64,000 bases of DNA from Flemingiibacterium sp964603455 (GTDB lineage: Bacteria > Bacillota > Clostridia > Oscillospirales > CAG-272). The stretch spans positions 1-64,000 of the forward strand of contig CAZRVL010000001.1 of the NCBI GenBank assembly GCA_964603455.1. Direction: 5' to 3'. Under the pieces are notes generated by a model. It searched no databases and was not told the origin of the DNA. It saw nothing but the letters and a program-made list of their open reading frames with translations. The position numbers and the translations under genes were made by a program. This document shows positions 17,248 to 26,864 of the stretch, in pieces. Position 1 is the stretch's first letter. Every line of letters starts with the position of its first letter.

Positions 17248-18304
17248 CGCGGAATACTCCTCTTAAGCATATAATACCTGCCACGATGAATGCTAAGCCG
17301 ACAGCCGTAAACAGTGGAACAGGCCACCATATCTGACCGGTCTGCGGTAGTATCGGAGCATTTTCATCCGGAACAGATGTAGTATCTGCCACACTCGAAC
17401 TATCCGATGTGCTGTCCGTTTCGGTATCTGTCACAGCATCAACTGTGGTTTCAAGCTCTGTTGATGCTACTGTGGTATCCTCATACTGTGTGGTACCATC
17501 CGGCGGAGTTTCGGTCGTATCATCATTACCTGTAGTGTCGGTCGTGTCCTCAGGTTCGTCAGGCTCAGAATGCTTATTTGTTATTACAAACGTAATACCT
17601 TCCTGAGTTATCGTCACGACATATCCATCGATCTCATCCTCGGCAACCGTCCATTTGCTGTTCGGATCGAGTCCTTCCCATGCATAACGCCAGTTGTTTT
17701 CCTCATTCAGGACAATCTTATCATATACTTTTCCATCCTTTAGAAGATATACGACTATCTCTCGCGGACGCTCGGCTTCGAAACCCTCGTCATCCCAGAC
17801 CTTCAAAACCTTGCGGTTCACCGTATCGTCCTCTTTCGGAACATCCTCGGAATCAAACTTTGCATTCACCGTCAGATCATCTTCAAGAAGCACAGTAAAC
17901 GGAGCAAAATCGTATATCTTGCCGTTTTGAGTATGCCTGTCGGTGATTACAAGATAAAATCCTGCCGAAAGTCCATCGAATACCGCATATCCTTCACTGT
18001 TCGATGACACTTTGTCATAAGGTTCAAGTGCATCGCGGCGGACGAAGCCTTCGAGAGTGTATGCGAGAGAACGCGAATCAAACTCGACATTATATTTTTT
18101 AAAATTATCGGATACAGTAAGCTCACCGTATCTGTCTTTCTCTGCAACAAGAAATATTTCAAATCCTACTCCACATAAAGGAACTTTTTTGTCTTTGCAG
18201 GAGATCGTCAAAGCTATAGAATCATTTGCTGTGACAGACAGAGCCGAGCATATGATCATCAATATACTCAGTATCACAGCGAATATACGTTTATTCATTT
18301 TCAT
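17234..18304 (-). CDS. Cna B-type minor pilin with LPQTG anchor
   Basis: A 356-residue surface protein starting at the ATG at 18304, six bases after GGAGG; an ATG six bases earlier abuts the ribosome site. The signal peptide is KRIFAVILSILMIICSALSVTA. An N-terminal SpaA-like domain is followed by a Cna B domain (about 165-250) with VLKVWDDEG, WTVAEDEIDGY and ITNKH, which are the Lys, Glu and Asn positions expected for an isopeptide bond. A Thr/Ser/Glu/Asp stalk comes next. The ending is LPQTG, a hydrophobic helix and RDEKS. Likely basal or accessory subunit of the pilus. It overlaps both neighbouring genes. Confidence 0.88.
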   Translation of the reverse strand: MKMNKRIFAVILSILMIICSALSVTANDSIALTISCKDKKVPLCGVGFEIFLVAEKDRYGELTVSDNFKKYNVEFDSRSLAYTLEGFVRRDALEPYDKVSSNSEGYAVFDGLSAGFYLVITDRHTQNGKIYDFAPFTVLLEDDLTVNAKFDSEDVPKEDDTVNRKVLKVWDDEGFEAERPREIVVYLLKDGKVYDKIVLNEENNWRYAWEGLDPNSKWTVAEDEIDGYVVTITQEGITFVITNKHSEPDEPEDTTDTTGNDDTTETPPDGTTQYEDTTVASTELETTVDAVTDTETDSTSDSSSVADTTSVPDENAPILPQTGQIWWPVPLFTAVGLAFIVAGIICLRGVFRDEKS

Positions 18305-19136
18305 CGGCATCCTCCTTATCTCCGGGCTTTACGCACAAAAGCACGGTCAATAAAATGATCAAAAGCGGTATCGCAACGATCGGTGCAACGATCAGCGGAT
18401 CTATCTGCACGGCATCGGCGGTAACACGCGCTATCTTTGCTTCTTCGATATTTTCTATTCTATGTCCGCGGACAAGTAGACGGTGAGTATTTATTCCGTA
18501 AGGTGTACAGGTGACTATCGTACAATAATCCTGCCCTTCAACGATCTGCAAAGCATCGGTATCCTGAGGTTCAACTATCAATATCTGATCGACTTCATAT
18601 GTCAATACCTCGTCAAGCACGCGGAGCATGAATAGAGAACCGTTCTGAAGCTTATCCAAATTAGTGAACAGCTTCGCGCTCGGAAGTCCTCGGTGTCCCG
18701 ATAAAACGCAGTGTGTGCTTTTACCGCCGGTCGGAAGACTCGACCATTCGAGATGGCCGACGGCGATCTGAAGGACAGCTTCATCCGTACCGTGGTATAT
18801 TGGTAGAGAACAATTTATCTCGGGTATCTCGATATATCCCATAATTCCAAGTCCCGAAAGATTCAACAGACTGTCGTAAAGCGATTTCTGCTCATCATCG
18901 AGCAAGTATGAATTTTCACGCCCGACAAGCGAAGCATTGTAATCCTTTGCAGCATTCCAAAGTTCATCATATTTGTCAGTATCAAGGTTAGCGACTTCCT
19001 CTGCATAGCCGGCTATCGCCTTTGACTGATGCAAGGAGTTCCAATAATCGCTTACCGATGGGTACAACAGCAAGGAGAGACCTGCAAAAAGTATTAGAAC
19101 CAGAAACAGGTTTGTATGGCTTTTATGTTTTTTCAT
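18291..19136 (-). CDS. Class C sortase (pilin polymerase)
   Basis: A 281-residue membrane transpeptidase that would polymerise the backbone pilin. I start at ATG 19136, where AAGGAG lies eight bases upstream; the open frame extends 12 codons further without a ribosome site. There is an N-terminal transmembrane helix (LFLVLILFAGLSLLLYP), the class C core YIEIPEINCSLPIYHG, histidine in VLSGHRGLP, cysteine in TIVTCTPYGINTHRLLVRG with the catalytic Arg, and a second C-terminal transmembrane helix ending in a charged tail. This two-helix topology is the class C hallmark. Immediately follows the backbone pilin gene. Confidence 0.93.
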   Translation of the reverse strand: MKKHKSHTNLFLVLILFAGLSLLLYPSVSDYWNSLHQSKAIAGYAEEVANLDTDKYDELWNAAKDYNASLVGRENSYLLDDEQKSLYDSLLNLSGLGIMGYIEIPEINCSLPIYHGTDEAVLQIAVGHLEWSSLPTGGKSTHCVLSGHRGLPSAKLFTNLDKLQNGSLFMLRVLDEVLTYEVDQILIVEPQDTDALQIVEGQDYCTIVTCTPYGINTHRLLVRGHRIENIEEAKIARVTADAVQIDPLIVAPIVAIPLLIILLTVLLCVKPGDKEDADENE

Positions 19137-19192
19137 TGCAGGTATCTCCTTGCCGCTGCAAAGCAGCGGCATAATTTAACGAATTTGCATTA

Positions 19193-20659
19193 TCAGCCCT
19201 TGATATTCATGCGCTTTCTGGTAACGAGCAGAACCGCCGCACCTACGCACATTACAGAACCGAGAATGTAGAATATTGTAGTACCGATACCACCGGTCGA
19301 AGGAAGCTCAGTACCGGACTGGTTGTTTACCTTAGCAACAACAGTAGTATAAGTGAGATCATCGGAATCTTCTCCCTTAGTAGCACCGGTGATGATAACT
19401 TCAACATCTTCGGAAAGCTTGTTATATCCGTCGGGTGCTTTTACCTCACGGAGATAATAAGTATCAGCATCAAGACCATCGATCTCGATCTTACCGTTTT
19501 CATCGGTGGTGAGAACGGTATTTTCGGGCCATGTGATCGTGCCGCCATTAGCCTCTGGAACATCAACCCAACCTGTAAACTTGCCTTCAACGACAGTAGC
19601 TACCTTATCCTTATCTTCATTAAGGAGTACGAACTCAGCACCTTCAAGAACTTTTGCTTCGTTTCCGTTTGCATACTTAAGTACATCCATATCCCATGTA
19701 TAAGTAGTAGTGCTGCTCGGAGGTGTTACCTTTGTGTTAGTGCTGTCACCATAGCTGAGCGAGCTTTCGTTGGGGTTGCCGGGGAGACCTACAACTGCAT
19801 TTTCATTGACGGTTGCGGTATAGGAAATGACTATCTGATCATTAGCTTCAAGAGTATCGCAGAAAGCCTGAGTAAATTCGACTTCGAAGGTGCAGTCATC
19901 ATTAAGACCTTCTGTCTTAACGGTGTAATATTCTGCATCAACTTCTGTACCGTTCAATGTGATTCCGGTAACACCTGTGTAGGTGAGACCATCGGACATC
20001 TTATCGTGGAAAACATAGTTTTCAGCACCTGCCTGAGCGGTGATGGTGCTCTTGAAGTTTACAGTCTGATTTATATCAGCATCGTTATGATCGCCATATA
20101 CACCGTTCGAATCCTCTTCAACGGTCTTTACATTCTCTGGAGCAACGTTCTTTTCCTGTATGCTGACCTCGGGATTGATAGTATCGAGAGAGCAGAGAGT
20201 ACCGAGAGTGGTATCAACGAGGTAGTAACCGAGGTTGAGGTTTTCGAATACTACAGTTGTACTTTCAGCAGTCTTTTCGCCCTGATTGGAACCGAGAGTC
20301 TTTGCATATGCCTGTGCAAGCTTAGCAAATTCTGCCGCATCGGCATTTTCTACCCATGTTACGTATCCGTCATCATCAACGTTTACATAAGTACCTTCGA
20401 TTCCATTACCGCTGATGAAATCTTCCCAGTCGGGAGCGACCGTGTAAGCATACGCATCATTGTCGGTGTCGTAGCTCTCAAGCACGAAGATCTGGTAGAC
20501 AGTGTATTTCTGACCTACGACTGCGTTTGTGATAGTGATCTTACCACTATCATCGTTAGTTCCCGCAATTCTGCCGTCAGCCGCATACGCGGGACATACG
20601 AACGCGAAAACCATCATGACTGCCAGCAAAAGTGCGGCAAATCTCTTTGAATTTTTCAT
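19193..20659 (-). CDS. Major (backbone) pilin, SpaA-like, LPSTG anchored
   Basis: A 488-residue isopeptide-type fimbrial subunit. Signal peptide MKNSKRFAALLLAVMMVFAF ends with AYA. Domains are an N-terminal pilin domain, a middle domain (FKSTITAQAG, FHDKMSDGLTYTG) and a C-terminal Cna B domain with the E-box YYLREVKAPDGYNKL. The sorting signal is ELPSTGG, a hydrophobic helix and KRMNIKG. A lysine candidate for polymerisation lies in SIQEKNVAPENVKTV, a looser version of the YPKN pilin motif. AAAGGAATTTTTGTT precedes ATG. It sits next to its class C sortase, as in other Gram-positive pilus loci. Confidence 0.92.
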   Translation of the reverse strand: MKNSKRFAALLLAVMMVFAFVCPAYAADGRIAGTNDDSGKITITNAVVGQKYTVYQIFVLESYDTDNDAYAYTVAPDWEDFISGNGIEGTYVNVDDDGYVTWVENADAAEFAKLAQAYAKTLGSNQGEKTAESTTVVFENLNLGYYLVDTTLGTLCSLDTINPEVSIQEKNVAPENVKTVEEDSNGVYGDHNDADINQTVNFKSTITAQAGAENYVFHDKMSDGLTYTGVTGITLNGTEVDAEYYTVKTEGLNDDCTFEVEFTQAFCDTLEANDQIVISYTATVNENAVVGLPGNPNESSLSYGDSTNTKVTPPSSTTTYTWDMDVLKYANGNEAKVLEGAEFVLLNEDKDKVATVVEGKFTGWVDVPEANGGTITWPENTVLTTDENGKIEIDGLDADTYYLREVKAPDGYNKLSEDVEVIITGATKGEDSDDLTYTTVVAKVNNQSGTELPSTGGIGTTIFYILGSVMCVGAAVLLVTRKRMNIKG

Positions 20660-20723
20660 AACAAAAATTCCTTTCTTAATATAAAAATTTTAAAATAAAC
20701 ATTTTTGAGAGCAGGAAGAAGAA

Positions 20724-23700
20724 TCAATCGTCATTCTTCCTGCGTTTTGAATTTGTATAGGCTATGAGCAATACCGAACTGCATATCAAAACAGCTCCGC
20801 TTATAACATATACCTCACTTCCTGACCCTCCGGTCTGCGGAAGCTCATAATAAACTCGGTTTTCAATGCTGCCGTTCCACGCAGCTTCATCACCGTTGAC
20901 AAGGACTGTTATTTCGTCATATGCAATTATAACGGTATATTCCTTGCCGTTTGAAACATATCCATCGGGTATCTTGGTCTCGGTAAGCTTATATATGTGA
21001 CCGGAAGGTATGCCATCGAAGTAAACACTTCCGTCAGCTCCGGATACCGCGACCATATCGAGAAGTTCAACACACCCACCGTCTCCGTGACATCCGCTGC
21101 ACGCGGCTGTGTCGTGGGACAGAGTAAATTCCGCTCCTTGAAGCGGACTTCCGCGTGTATCGACCTTATCAAATTCCAGTTCGCCGATATATCCGAATAC
21201 AGATGGTATCGGGAAATCTATCTCCTTTGATTCGGAGACTTCACTTGTTCCATTGATCTCCTTTATGACCTTATACTGCAATGTCGTTTCGCCGTTGGTA
21301 TCATATATATCCCTTTCGACAAATCCATCGTTTTCGTTTTTCAATCGAACTCTGTAGACAAGCTGATAGGTATATATAGTTTTATCTCCGTTTTTCGATT
21401 CGACATAACCAGATCGTTTGAGATCCCATGTGATCTTTTCTCCGGCAAATGATGCGGTGTTTTCTGCACCATAGGAATGCTCACCGTAAAGATCGCCCTC
21501 GATCAGCTTAGGACTCTTATCGTAAAATCCGATAAATTCGATGTCCTTAATAAGATTTGCGATAGGCGGCATAGGGTCTTCGGCAACCCAGTCAGCCTCG
21601 GAAGCATTTGTGACCTCCTGCTTTATTGTTTCGAAAATCTGATTGTAAGCACCGATCAATCCGGCGGTGTTGGTACTGTCGTAGTAATAGCCTGAGCCGA
21701 TGCTGTTGCCGAGCCAGTTTTTGTAAGCTGATTCATCAGCCGCACCTCCGATTTCGTATGTAGTTCCGGTACGGTCAATGACAGAGAATCCATCCTTTGC
21801 AGTATGTGTATCATAGCCTGCAATCGTCTGACCGCCGACATCAACGCCTATCGAGAATATAGTAGTTCCGGAATTTTTTATTGAAGTTGCCATCTTTCTT
21901 GCACGGATAGCCGCTTCATCACTGTAGCTTGTTCCGTATAAGCAAGGAGCTCCTATATTATAGTCATAAAATCTTCCGGTAGAATCATACGGGTCGTAGC
22001 CGTTATAACCGCTTTCAATATAAGTTGTAGGGAAGCCGTCACTGAGGAATATTATAAACTTGTTTTTGTTTGAAACGCCGTCCAACATATCAGAAGCCAT
22101 CTTAAGTCCGGCTTCAATGTTTGTAAACCGGCTGTGACTTTCTCCATATCCACCGGCATTTATAATTTTTCCTGTTGCGGTACGCATAGTATTTTTCAGC
22201 GCATTTGCCTCAGCGTAACTGGTACAAGACTCAAGACCGAATATTTCATGCGCATCTGTATTGAATGCAACATATCCGATCTTACTAACGCCGAGAATAT
22301 TGCTTTCGGCGAACTTATCGAGAAAATCCTCTGCTGCATCCATTGCGGCTTGATAGCGAGTTATACCGCCGAAGTCATCTGTCATAGTGTTAGAAATATC
22401 CATGACGATAACGACTGCCATATCAGGTTCTTTAACGACTTCTTCGATCTTAGATGTGGTGCTGACCTTCAGAGTTATATCAAAGACATTCTCCAAGTCA
22501 GTGCCTTCTATAGTCTTGCTGACTGATACTCCATCGTCCGGATTTTCATTAGAACCGCCATGGTCTTCGATTTGAACATCTGACGGAGACACAGGTTTGT
22601 CATCGGACTCTTCCGAGCCTTCATCATCAACGAAATATGCAAAATCGTAATCTTCCTCGGTATAATACGCATAATCGCTGTATTCCTCGAACCATCCGCT
22701 TTCAACCAAAGCCTTCCAGTTGTCACCGTGCGAAGGCTCGGCAATTCTGTTCGGGTCGCATGACTTCACGTCAAGCAGCTTCAAAAGCTCATTATACTGT
22801 GCCTTAGTCAGCTTTCCCTCATGATATGCCAATTCGATCTCGTCTTCAAGCTCGACAGCTTCGATCTCAGGCTCTTTTATCTCATCTATGCGTGATTCAA
22901 AAAGCTCATAGAATTTCTGCTGCTGTTCGGGTGTGTAAAGTGCTATAACCGTATATTCGGCAGATACAGCTGTCAATTTTTCAGTAACTTCATGCTCTGC
23001 ACAAATATCATCCCATGCTCCGTACACAGAAGCCGCACCGAGTGTAAGAGAAATATTATCTCCGACCTCTGCATTGTTGACTTTAAGCGAAATACTGCCT
23101 TCCGCGCTTTCGGGTATCTTCATATCCTTATATCCGACAAGCACCTGAGAGCCTTCGTCCTCGATTATATCAGCTTCATCAAACCATGATATATCCGCAA
23201 ATTCGACTTTTTCGGAGTTGAACGGAAGAACAAATTCATATTTTATCCGTCCGTGTTCGAAAATATCTCCGGTATACGAATCGGCTGAAAGCTCGAAGTT
23301 AAATACTATCGTTCCGCCGCTTGCGACCAGATACTCGGTATCATCCTCTCTGCCCTCGACATATGTATCACCGAAAGTCAAGCCGCTGACATACGCACTG
23401 TCATCCTTAAGGAGCGGAATACGACCGTCTGTTAGATCGGATATGAGCTTCTCAATCTCTGCCAGCTCATTTTCGATAGAGATCGGCTCTTCACGCTCGG
23501 CATTCAGCTTTTCACACTCCCCACGAACATAATCTATCATATCGCGAAGCTCTGCAATATAAGCTTCAAGCCCCTCGTTATCGCCATCCGCATAATATCC
23601 TTCGATATTCTCGGTGATCTCCTTATCGGACGGAAGTATTTCAAGCAACTTCTTGGCTTCCTTCGGCAGATCTTGAACATCCTTCTTTTCTTCAAGCCCG

Positions 23701-24521
23701 CAGATGAGTTCGCCATCCTTATAGCACTTTTCGGAATGAATATGCTCTACATCATCCTTTGTGGTATCTTTCGGATCTTCAACAGTCGAATCGTTCCAAT
23801 CATGCTTTCCAAACGATGACCACAGATCATCGAAATTACCAAACGACCATGAATGACCGAATGATGTTTCGGTAGATGAAGTCTCAGCAGTAGTTTCCTC
23901 GATCACCGAATCAACACCACCGGATGATTCTACAGACGTGTCAATCGACATATCGAAAGATGTATCGCTCGAAATATCAGTCTCAACGGTCGTTTCATCC
24001 GATTCTGCTGTGCTCTCATCAAATGTAGTTTCGGGGACTTCGGTATCAGATACCACTTCATCCGTCGTTATCTCATCAGAGCCCGTCGTCTCATATGAAG
24101 CATCAGACTCATCCTTCGACTCTGTGGTTTCCTCAAAAGCCGTGTCATCTGTGCTTTCAGCAGACGTAATTTCATCAGATGTATCTACGTCTTTAATAGC
24201 TACATCTAAAGTTTCTTCGTTTTGATCATCAGATGTAACATCACTCGGCGGATCGGAATCGGCTTCATCTGATGTATTCGATGAAATATCCGAAGTCTCC
24301 GACTCAATCTCATAGGATGAATCGAATGGGAAGAACCATTCGTTTTCGGGAAATACATATCCGCTCTTTTCACGTTCAAGCGTTATCGCAGGCAGTATAA
24401 GAGCATATGTCGTGCAGAATACCACCGCGGCTGCAAGGAACACTACCAGCTTATACCACCGCGATCTTCGCTTATGCGCCTTTGCATATTTGTCGGCGTC
24501 CTTCAAAACGCCCTTTTTCAT
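20724..24521 (-). CDS. Large vWA-domain pilus tip adhesin with LPQTG anchor
   Basis: A roughly 1265-residue surface protein beginning at ATG 24521 behind AAGGAGGTGATC, a full match to the 16S anti-Shine-Dalgarno. One membrane segment ends in TTYALILPAITLE, a typical start of Clostridial Cna B adhesins. A Ser/Thr/Asp/Glu stalk (about 70-245) follows, then a HIHSEKCY..LICGLEE segment and a coiled region. A von Willebrand A domain begins near 700 with the MIDAS motif VVIVMDISNTM, and FIIFLSDGFPT is present. A Cna B domain near 1120-1220 contains CSGCHGDGGC. The end is YELPQTGG plus a helix and KRRKNDD. Probably the adhesive tip. Confidence 0.9.
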   Translation of the reverse strand: MKKGVLKDADKYAKAHKRRSRWYKLVVFLAAAVVFCTTYALILPAITLEREKSGYVFPENEWFFPFDSSYEIESETSDISSNTSDEADSDPPSDVTSDDQNEETLDVAIKDVDTSDEITSAESTDDTAFEETTESKDESDASYETTGSDEITTDEVVSDTEVPETTFDESTAESDETTVETDISSDTSFDMSIDTSVESSGGVDSVIEETTAETSSTETSFGHSWSFGNFDDLWSSFGKHDWNDSTVEDPKDTTKDDVEHIHSEKCYKDGELICGLEEKKDVQDLPKEAKKLLEILPSDKEITENIEGYYADGDNEGLEAYIAELRDMIDYVRGECEKLNAEREEPISIENELAEIEKLISDLTDGRIPLLKDDSAYVSGLTFGDTYVEGREDDTEYLVASGGTIVFNFELSADSYTGDIFEHGRIKYEFVLPFNSEKVEFADISWFDEADIIEDEGSQVLVGYKDMKIPESAEGSISLKVNNAEVGDNISLTLGAASVYGAWDDICAEHEVTEKLTAVSAEYTVIALYTPEQQQKFYELFESRIDEIKEPEIEAVELEDEIELAYHEGKLTKAQYNELLKLLDVKSCDPNRIAEPSHGDNWKALVESGWFEEYSDYAYYTEEDYDFAYFVDDEGSEESDDKPVSPSDVQIEDHGGSNENPDDGVSVSKTIEGTDLENVFDITLKVSTTSKIEEVVKEPDMAVVIVMDISNTMTDDFGGITRYQAAMDAAEDFLDKFAESNILGVSKIGYVAFNTDAHEIFGLESCTSYAEANALKNTMRTATGKIINAGGYGESHSRFTNIEAGLKMASDMLDGVSNKNKFIIFLSDGFPTTYIESGYNGYDPYDSTGRFYDYNIGAPCLYGTSYSDEAAIRARKMATSIKNSGTTIFSIGVDVGGQTIAGYDTHTAKDGFSVIDRTGTTYEIGGAADESAYKNWLGNSIGSGYYYDSTNTAGLIGAYNQIFETIKQEVTNASEADWVAEDPMPPIANLIKDIEFIGFYDKSPKLIEGDLYGEHSYGAENTASFAGEKITWDLKRSGYVESKNGDKTIYTYQLVYRVRLKNENDGFVERDIYDTNGETTLQYKVIKEINGTSEVSESKEIDFPIPSVFGYIGELEFDKVDTRGSPLQGAEFTLSHDTAACSGCHGDGGCVELLDMVAVSGADGSVYFDGIPSGHIYKLTETKIPDGYVSNGKEYTVIIAYDEITVLVNGDEAAWNGSIENRVYYELPQTGGSGSEVYVISGAVLICSSVLLIAYTNSKRRKNDD

Positions 24522-24554
24522 AGACTCGATCACCTCCTTTTTACAAAAGATTTA

Positions 24555-25139
24555 TCAATTCACTTCTCCAAACGAATCAATAGGCCATACTCTGAAAACT
24601 ATTTTTCCGACTACCTGCTCCTCCGAAACACATCCTACCGATGTATTTCTCGAATCCACAGAAGTAGAACGTTTGTCACCCATGCAGAAATAGCGGTTAT
24701 CCGGAACTTGATACGGCAATTCGATATTGCAGTCTCCAAGTGCTTTATCGGTCAAATACGGTTCATCGAGCAGTACTTCGTCCACATATACATTGCCCTC
24801 CTCGTCTATATCGACCCATTGCCCCGGACGTGCTATGCAGCGTTTTACCAAAACCTTGTTTCCAATATAAAAAGCCACAAGGTCTCCGGCTTCGAATTTA
24901 GATCCCTTAAGGCATACAACAATATCACCTTCACTCAATGTCGGAACCATCGAAGTACCGTATATCTGCAATACCGGCATAAATATCGTCGCGACCAACA
25001 CAGCGACCGCGGCGGCTACTATTAATGTACATACCGTACTTCTGAACGCTTTACGATAGCGTCGATTATATCTGACTCGCTTGAGCTCACTCGAAAGCTG
25101 TTCAAGCGTTGGAGCACTAATATCAGTCTTCTTCGCCAT
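24555..25139 (-). CDS. Signal peptidase I (pilus operon)
   Basis: A 194-residue S26 family peptidase. One N-terminal transmembrane segment (AFRSTVCTLIVAAAVAVLVA) is followed by the catalytic serine in GTSMVPTLSEGDIVV and the catalytic lysine in NKVLVKRCIARPGQ. The substrate-binding MGDKRSTSVDSR box follows. I start at ATG 25139, six bases behind GAGGG; the gene overlaps the upstream coiled-coil gene by 17 bases. Dedicated signal peptidases are common in pilus islands, where they help process pilins, and position suggests that role here. Confidence 0.93.
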   Translation of the reverse strand: MAKKTDISAPTLEQLSSELKRVRYNRRYRKAFRSTVCTLIVAAAVAVLVATIFMPVLQIYGTSMVPTLSEGDIVVCLKGSKFEAGDLVAFYIGNKVLVKRCIARPGQWVDIDEEGNVYVDEVLLDEPYLTDKALGDCNIELPYQVPDNRYFCMGDKRSTSVDSRNTSVGCVSEEQVVGKIVFRVWPIDSFGEVN

Positions 25140-25599
25140 TCGAACCCTCAACAGGTGTTGAAATAGCCGATTGGAGCGTTGAACGCAAAGCGTCTTGATT
25201 GTTTAGTATGACAGTAGCACGCTCGACCACGGCACGCCAGTATGCCTCAGCCTTAGCACGTATCTTATCGCCCTCATCAGCGGCATTTTTCAAAATATCA
25301 GCCGCTTCTTTCTCGGCATTTTCACGTATAGAGCGACATTCATTTTCGGTATTATCATTTAGCCGCTCGATATTTTCAAGATACTGCTTAGCCGCCTTCT
25401 CAGCCGCTTCAAATACACCGTTGAGCAGGAGCGAAGCCTCGGCAATCGAACCGGCATTTTCAATATTGATCTGTCGGTCGGTCAACTTCGCGCTTGACGC
25501 TTCGATCTGCTTTTTTAATCTTTCGTTTTCTTCGGTCTGTGAGATCAACAGCTCAAGCAGCTCGGTTCGGCTGAGCTTTTGCAGTTCCTTATCTGTCAC
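25123..25599 (-). CDS. Coiled-coil protein of unknown function, first gene of the pilus operon
   Basis: A 158-residue soluble protein with no signal peptide or membrane segment. Residues 15-50 (LLELLISQTEENERLKKQIE) and 65-135 (AAEKAAKQYLENIERL, ECRSIRENAEKEAADIL) have strong heptad patterns with Ala/Glu/Lys, resembling DivIVA-like or ATP-synthase b-like helices. I do not recognise a specific family. It lies first in the operon behind a good promoter and overlaps the signal peptidase gene, so a cytoplasmic scaffold or localisation factor for pilus assembly is a plausible guess, not shown. Confidence 0.75.
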   Translation of the reverse strand: MTDKELQKLSRTELLELLISQTEENERLKKQIEASSAKLTDRQINIENAGSIAEASLLLNGVFEAAEKAAKQYLENIERLNDNTENECRSIRENAEKEAADILKNAADEGDKIRAKAEAYWRAVVERATVILNNQDALRSTLQSAISTPVEGSNGEED

Positions 25600-25640
25600 G
25601 TGGCATCTCCCATTCTTCGTTTGGATTATTTTCGTTAAAT

Positions 25641-25669
25641 ATTATATAACACATTTAAAGATCTGTCAA
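25641..25669 (-). promoter_or_regulatory. Promoter of the pilus operon
   Basis: On the minus strand TTGACA (25669-25664) and TATAAT (25646-25641) are 17 bases apart. It precedes the coiled-coil gene by about 40 bases and is the only strong promoter seen for the seven-gene operon. Confidence 0.8.
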
Positions 25670-25913
25670 GTCATATAAGTTTAATAAATTGTAAAATTCA
25701 TGCAAAATCAAACATTTCGGTCGTGCTTTTGGTTATTATGTCTATTATTTTTTGCTTTCTCAATTGTTTTTTCGAACCGATATTCAACCAAGACGCGCAA
25801 AAGAACGATTTTATTTATTTCAAAATAAAACTTTCGTATACACTTTTTCGCAAAGCACCTGAATATCTCACGAAGCTTTAATTAATAATATCTTTAAAGG
25901 AGATGATAAAAAT
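25670..25913. other. AT-rich intergenic region between pilus operon and bile-salt-hydrolase family gene
   Basis: With the leader at 25600-25640 this makes a 314-base gap. Apart from the pilus promoter and AAAGGAGATG before the gene at 25914, I see no clear -35/-10 pair for the rightward gene, no hairpin and no coding frame. Confidence 0.6.
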
Positions 25914-26864
25914 ATGTGTACTGCCGTGAATTTCGGAAAATATTTCGGACGGAATCTCGATAATGAACGCTCATTCGGTGAAAATATAGCTGTGACTCCG
26001 CGAAATTTCAAGATCGAGCTGCGCTCCGGAAAAAGCATATCTTCTCACAAAGCCATGATGGGCATGGCGCATATAAGAAACGGCATTCCGCTCTACTACG
26101 ACTGCATAAACGAAGTTGGACTGTATATGGCAGGATTGAATTTTTATGAAGCCGCATACAGACCGCCGTCAGATAAACTTGAAAATATCGCTTCATTTGA
26201 GCTTATACCTTATATTTTGTCATATTGTTCGACTGTAGACGATGCTATAATAATGTTGAAGAAAATAAATCTTACAAACGTGTGCTTCGAACCAGAACTT
26301 CTACCCTCTCCGCTGCATTGGATGATTGCAGACGATAAAAGATCGATAGCCGTAGAATCGACTATCGACCGAATAAATATTTACGAAAATCCGGCAGGAG
26401 TGCTCACAAACAGTCCCAATCTTCCAACACAGCTGTTTAGCTTGAACAGCTTTATCAAGCTTTCGCCGAAGGCACCGAAAAATAGCTTTGGAATACCGCT
26501 CAAAAAGTATAGCCGCGGTATGGGTACGATAGGACTTCCGGGAGATCTGTCTTCAAATTCAAGATTCGTGCGCGCTGCATTCGTAAGAGCCAATTCAAAG
26601 TATTCAGACAAAAGCTCAGACAATATAAGCCAATTCTTTCACATACTAAATTCGGTCGAGCAACCATTCGGATGCTGTGAGCTCGAAAGCGGTGAATATG
26701 AATACACTATCTATCAAAGCTGCATCGACTCGGATAGCTCGACATATTATTATCGAACCTATTATGATCAAAGGATACGCTCGGTATCGCTAAAAAACGA
26801 ATATCTCGACATGGACAGAATAATATCCTTCGAACTTGAAAACGGTGAAGAAATCTCAATTTAA
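25914..26864 (+). CDS. Choloylglycine hydrolase family protein (bile salt hydrolase or penicillin V acylase-like)
   Basis: A 316-residue N-terminal nucleophile amidase, probably cytoplasmic. After removal of Met1 the catalytic Cys2 is exposed (MCTAVNF). Other family residues are R13 and D16 in FGRNLDNE, N76 in MAGLNFYEA, N166 in VLTNSPNLPTQ and Arg in SSNSRFVRAAF (217/220). These match the active-site set of bile salt hydrolases, which release glycine or taurine from conjugated bile acids. The loop around 199-204 reads YSRGMG, a form resembling the S-R-G selectivity loop that has been linked to taurine conjugates. AAAGGAG precedes ATG. It overlaps the convergent metY gene by nine bases. Confidence 0.88.
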   Translation: MCTAVNFGKYFGRNLDNERSFGENIAVTPRNFKIELRSGKSISSHKAMMGMAHIRNGIPLYYDCINEVGLYMAGLNFYEAAYRPPSDKLENIASFELIPYILSYCSTVDDAIIMLKKINLTNVCFEPELLPSPLHWMIADDKRSIAVESTIDRINIYENPAGVLTNSPNLPTQLFSLNSFIKLSPKAPKNSFGIPLKKYSRGMGTIGLPGDLSSNSRFVRAAFVRANSKYSDKSSDNISQFFHILNSVEQPFGCCELESGEYEYTIYQSCIDSDSSTYYYRTYYDQRIRSVSLKNEYLDMDRIISFELENGEEISI

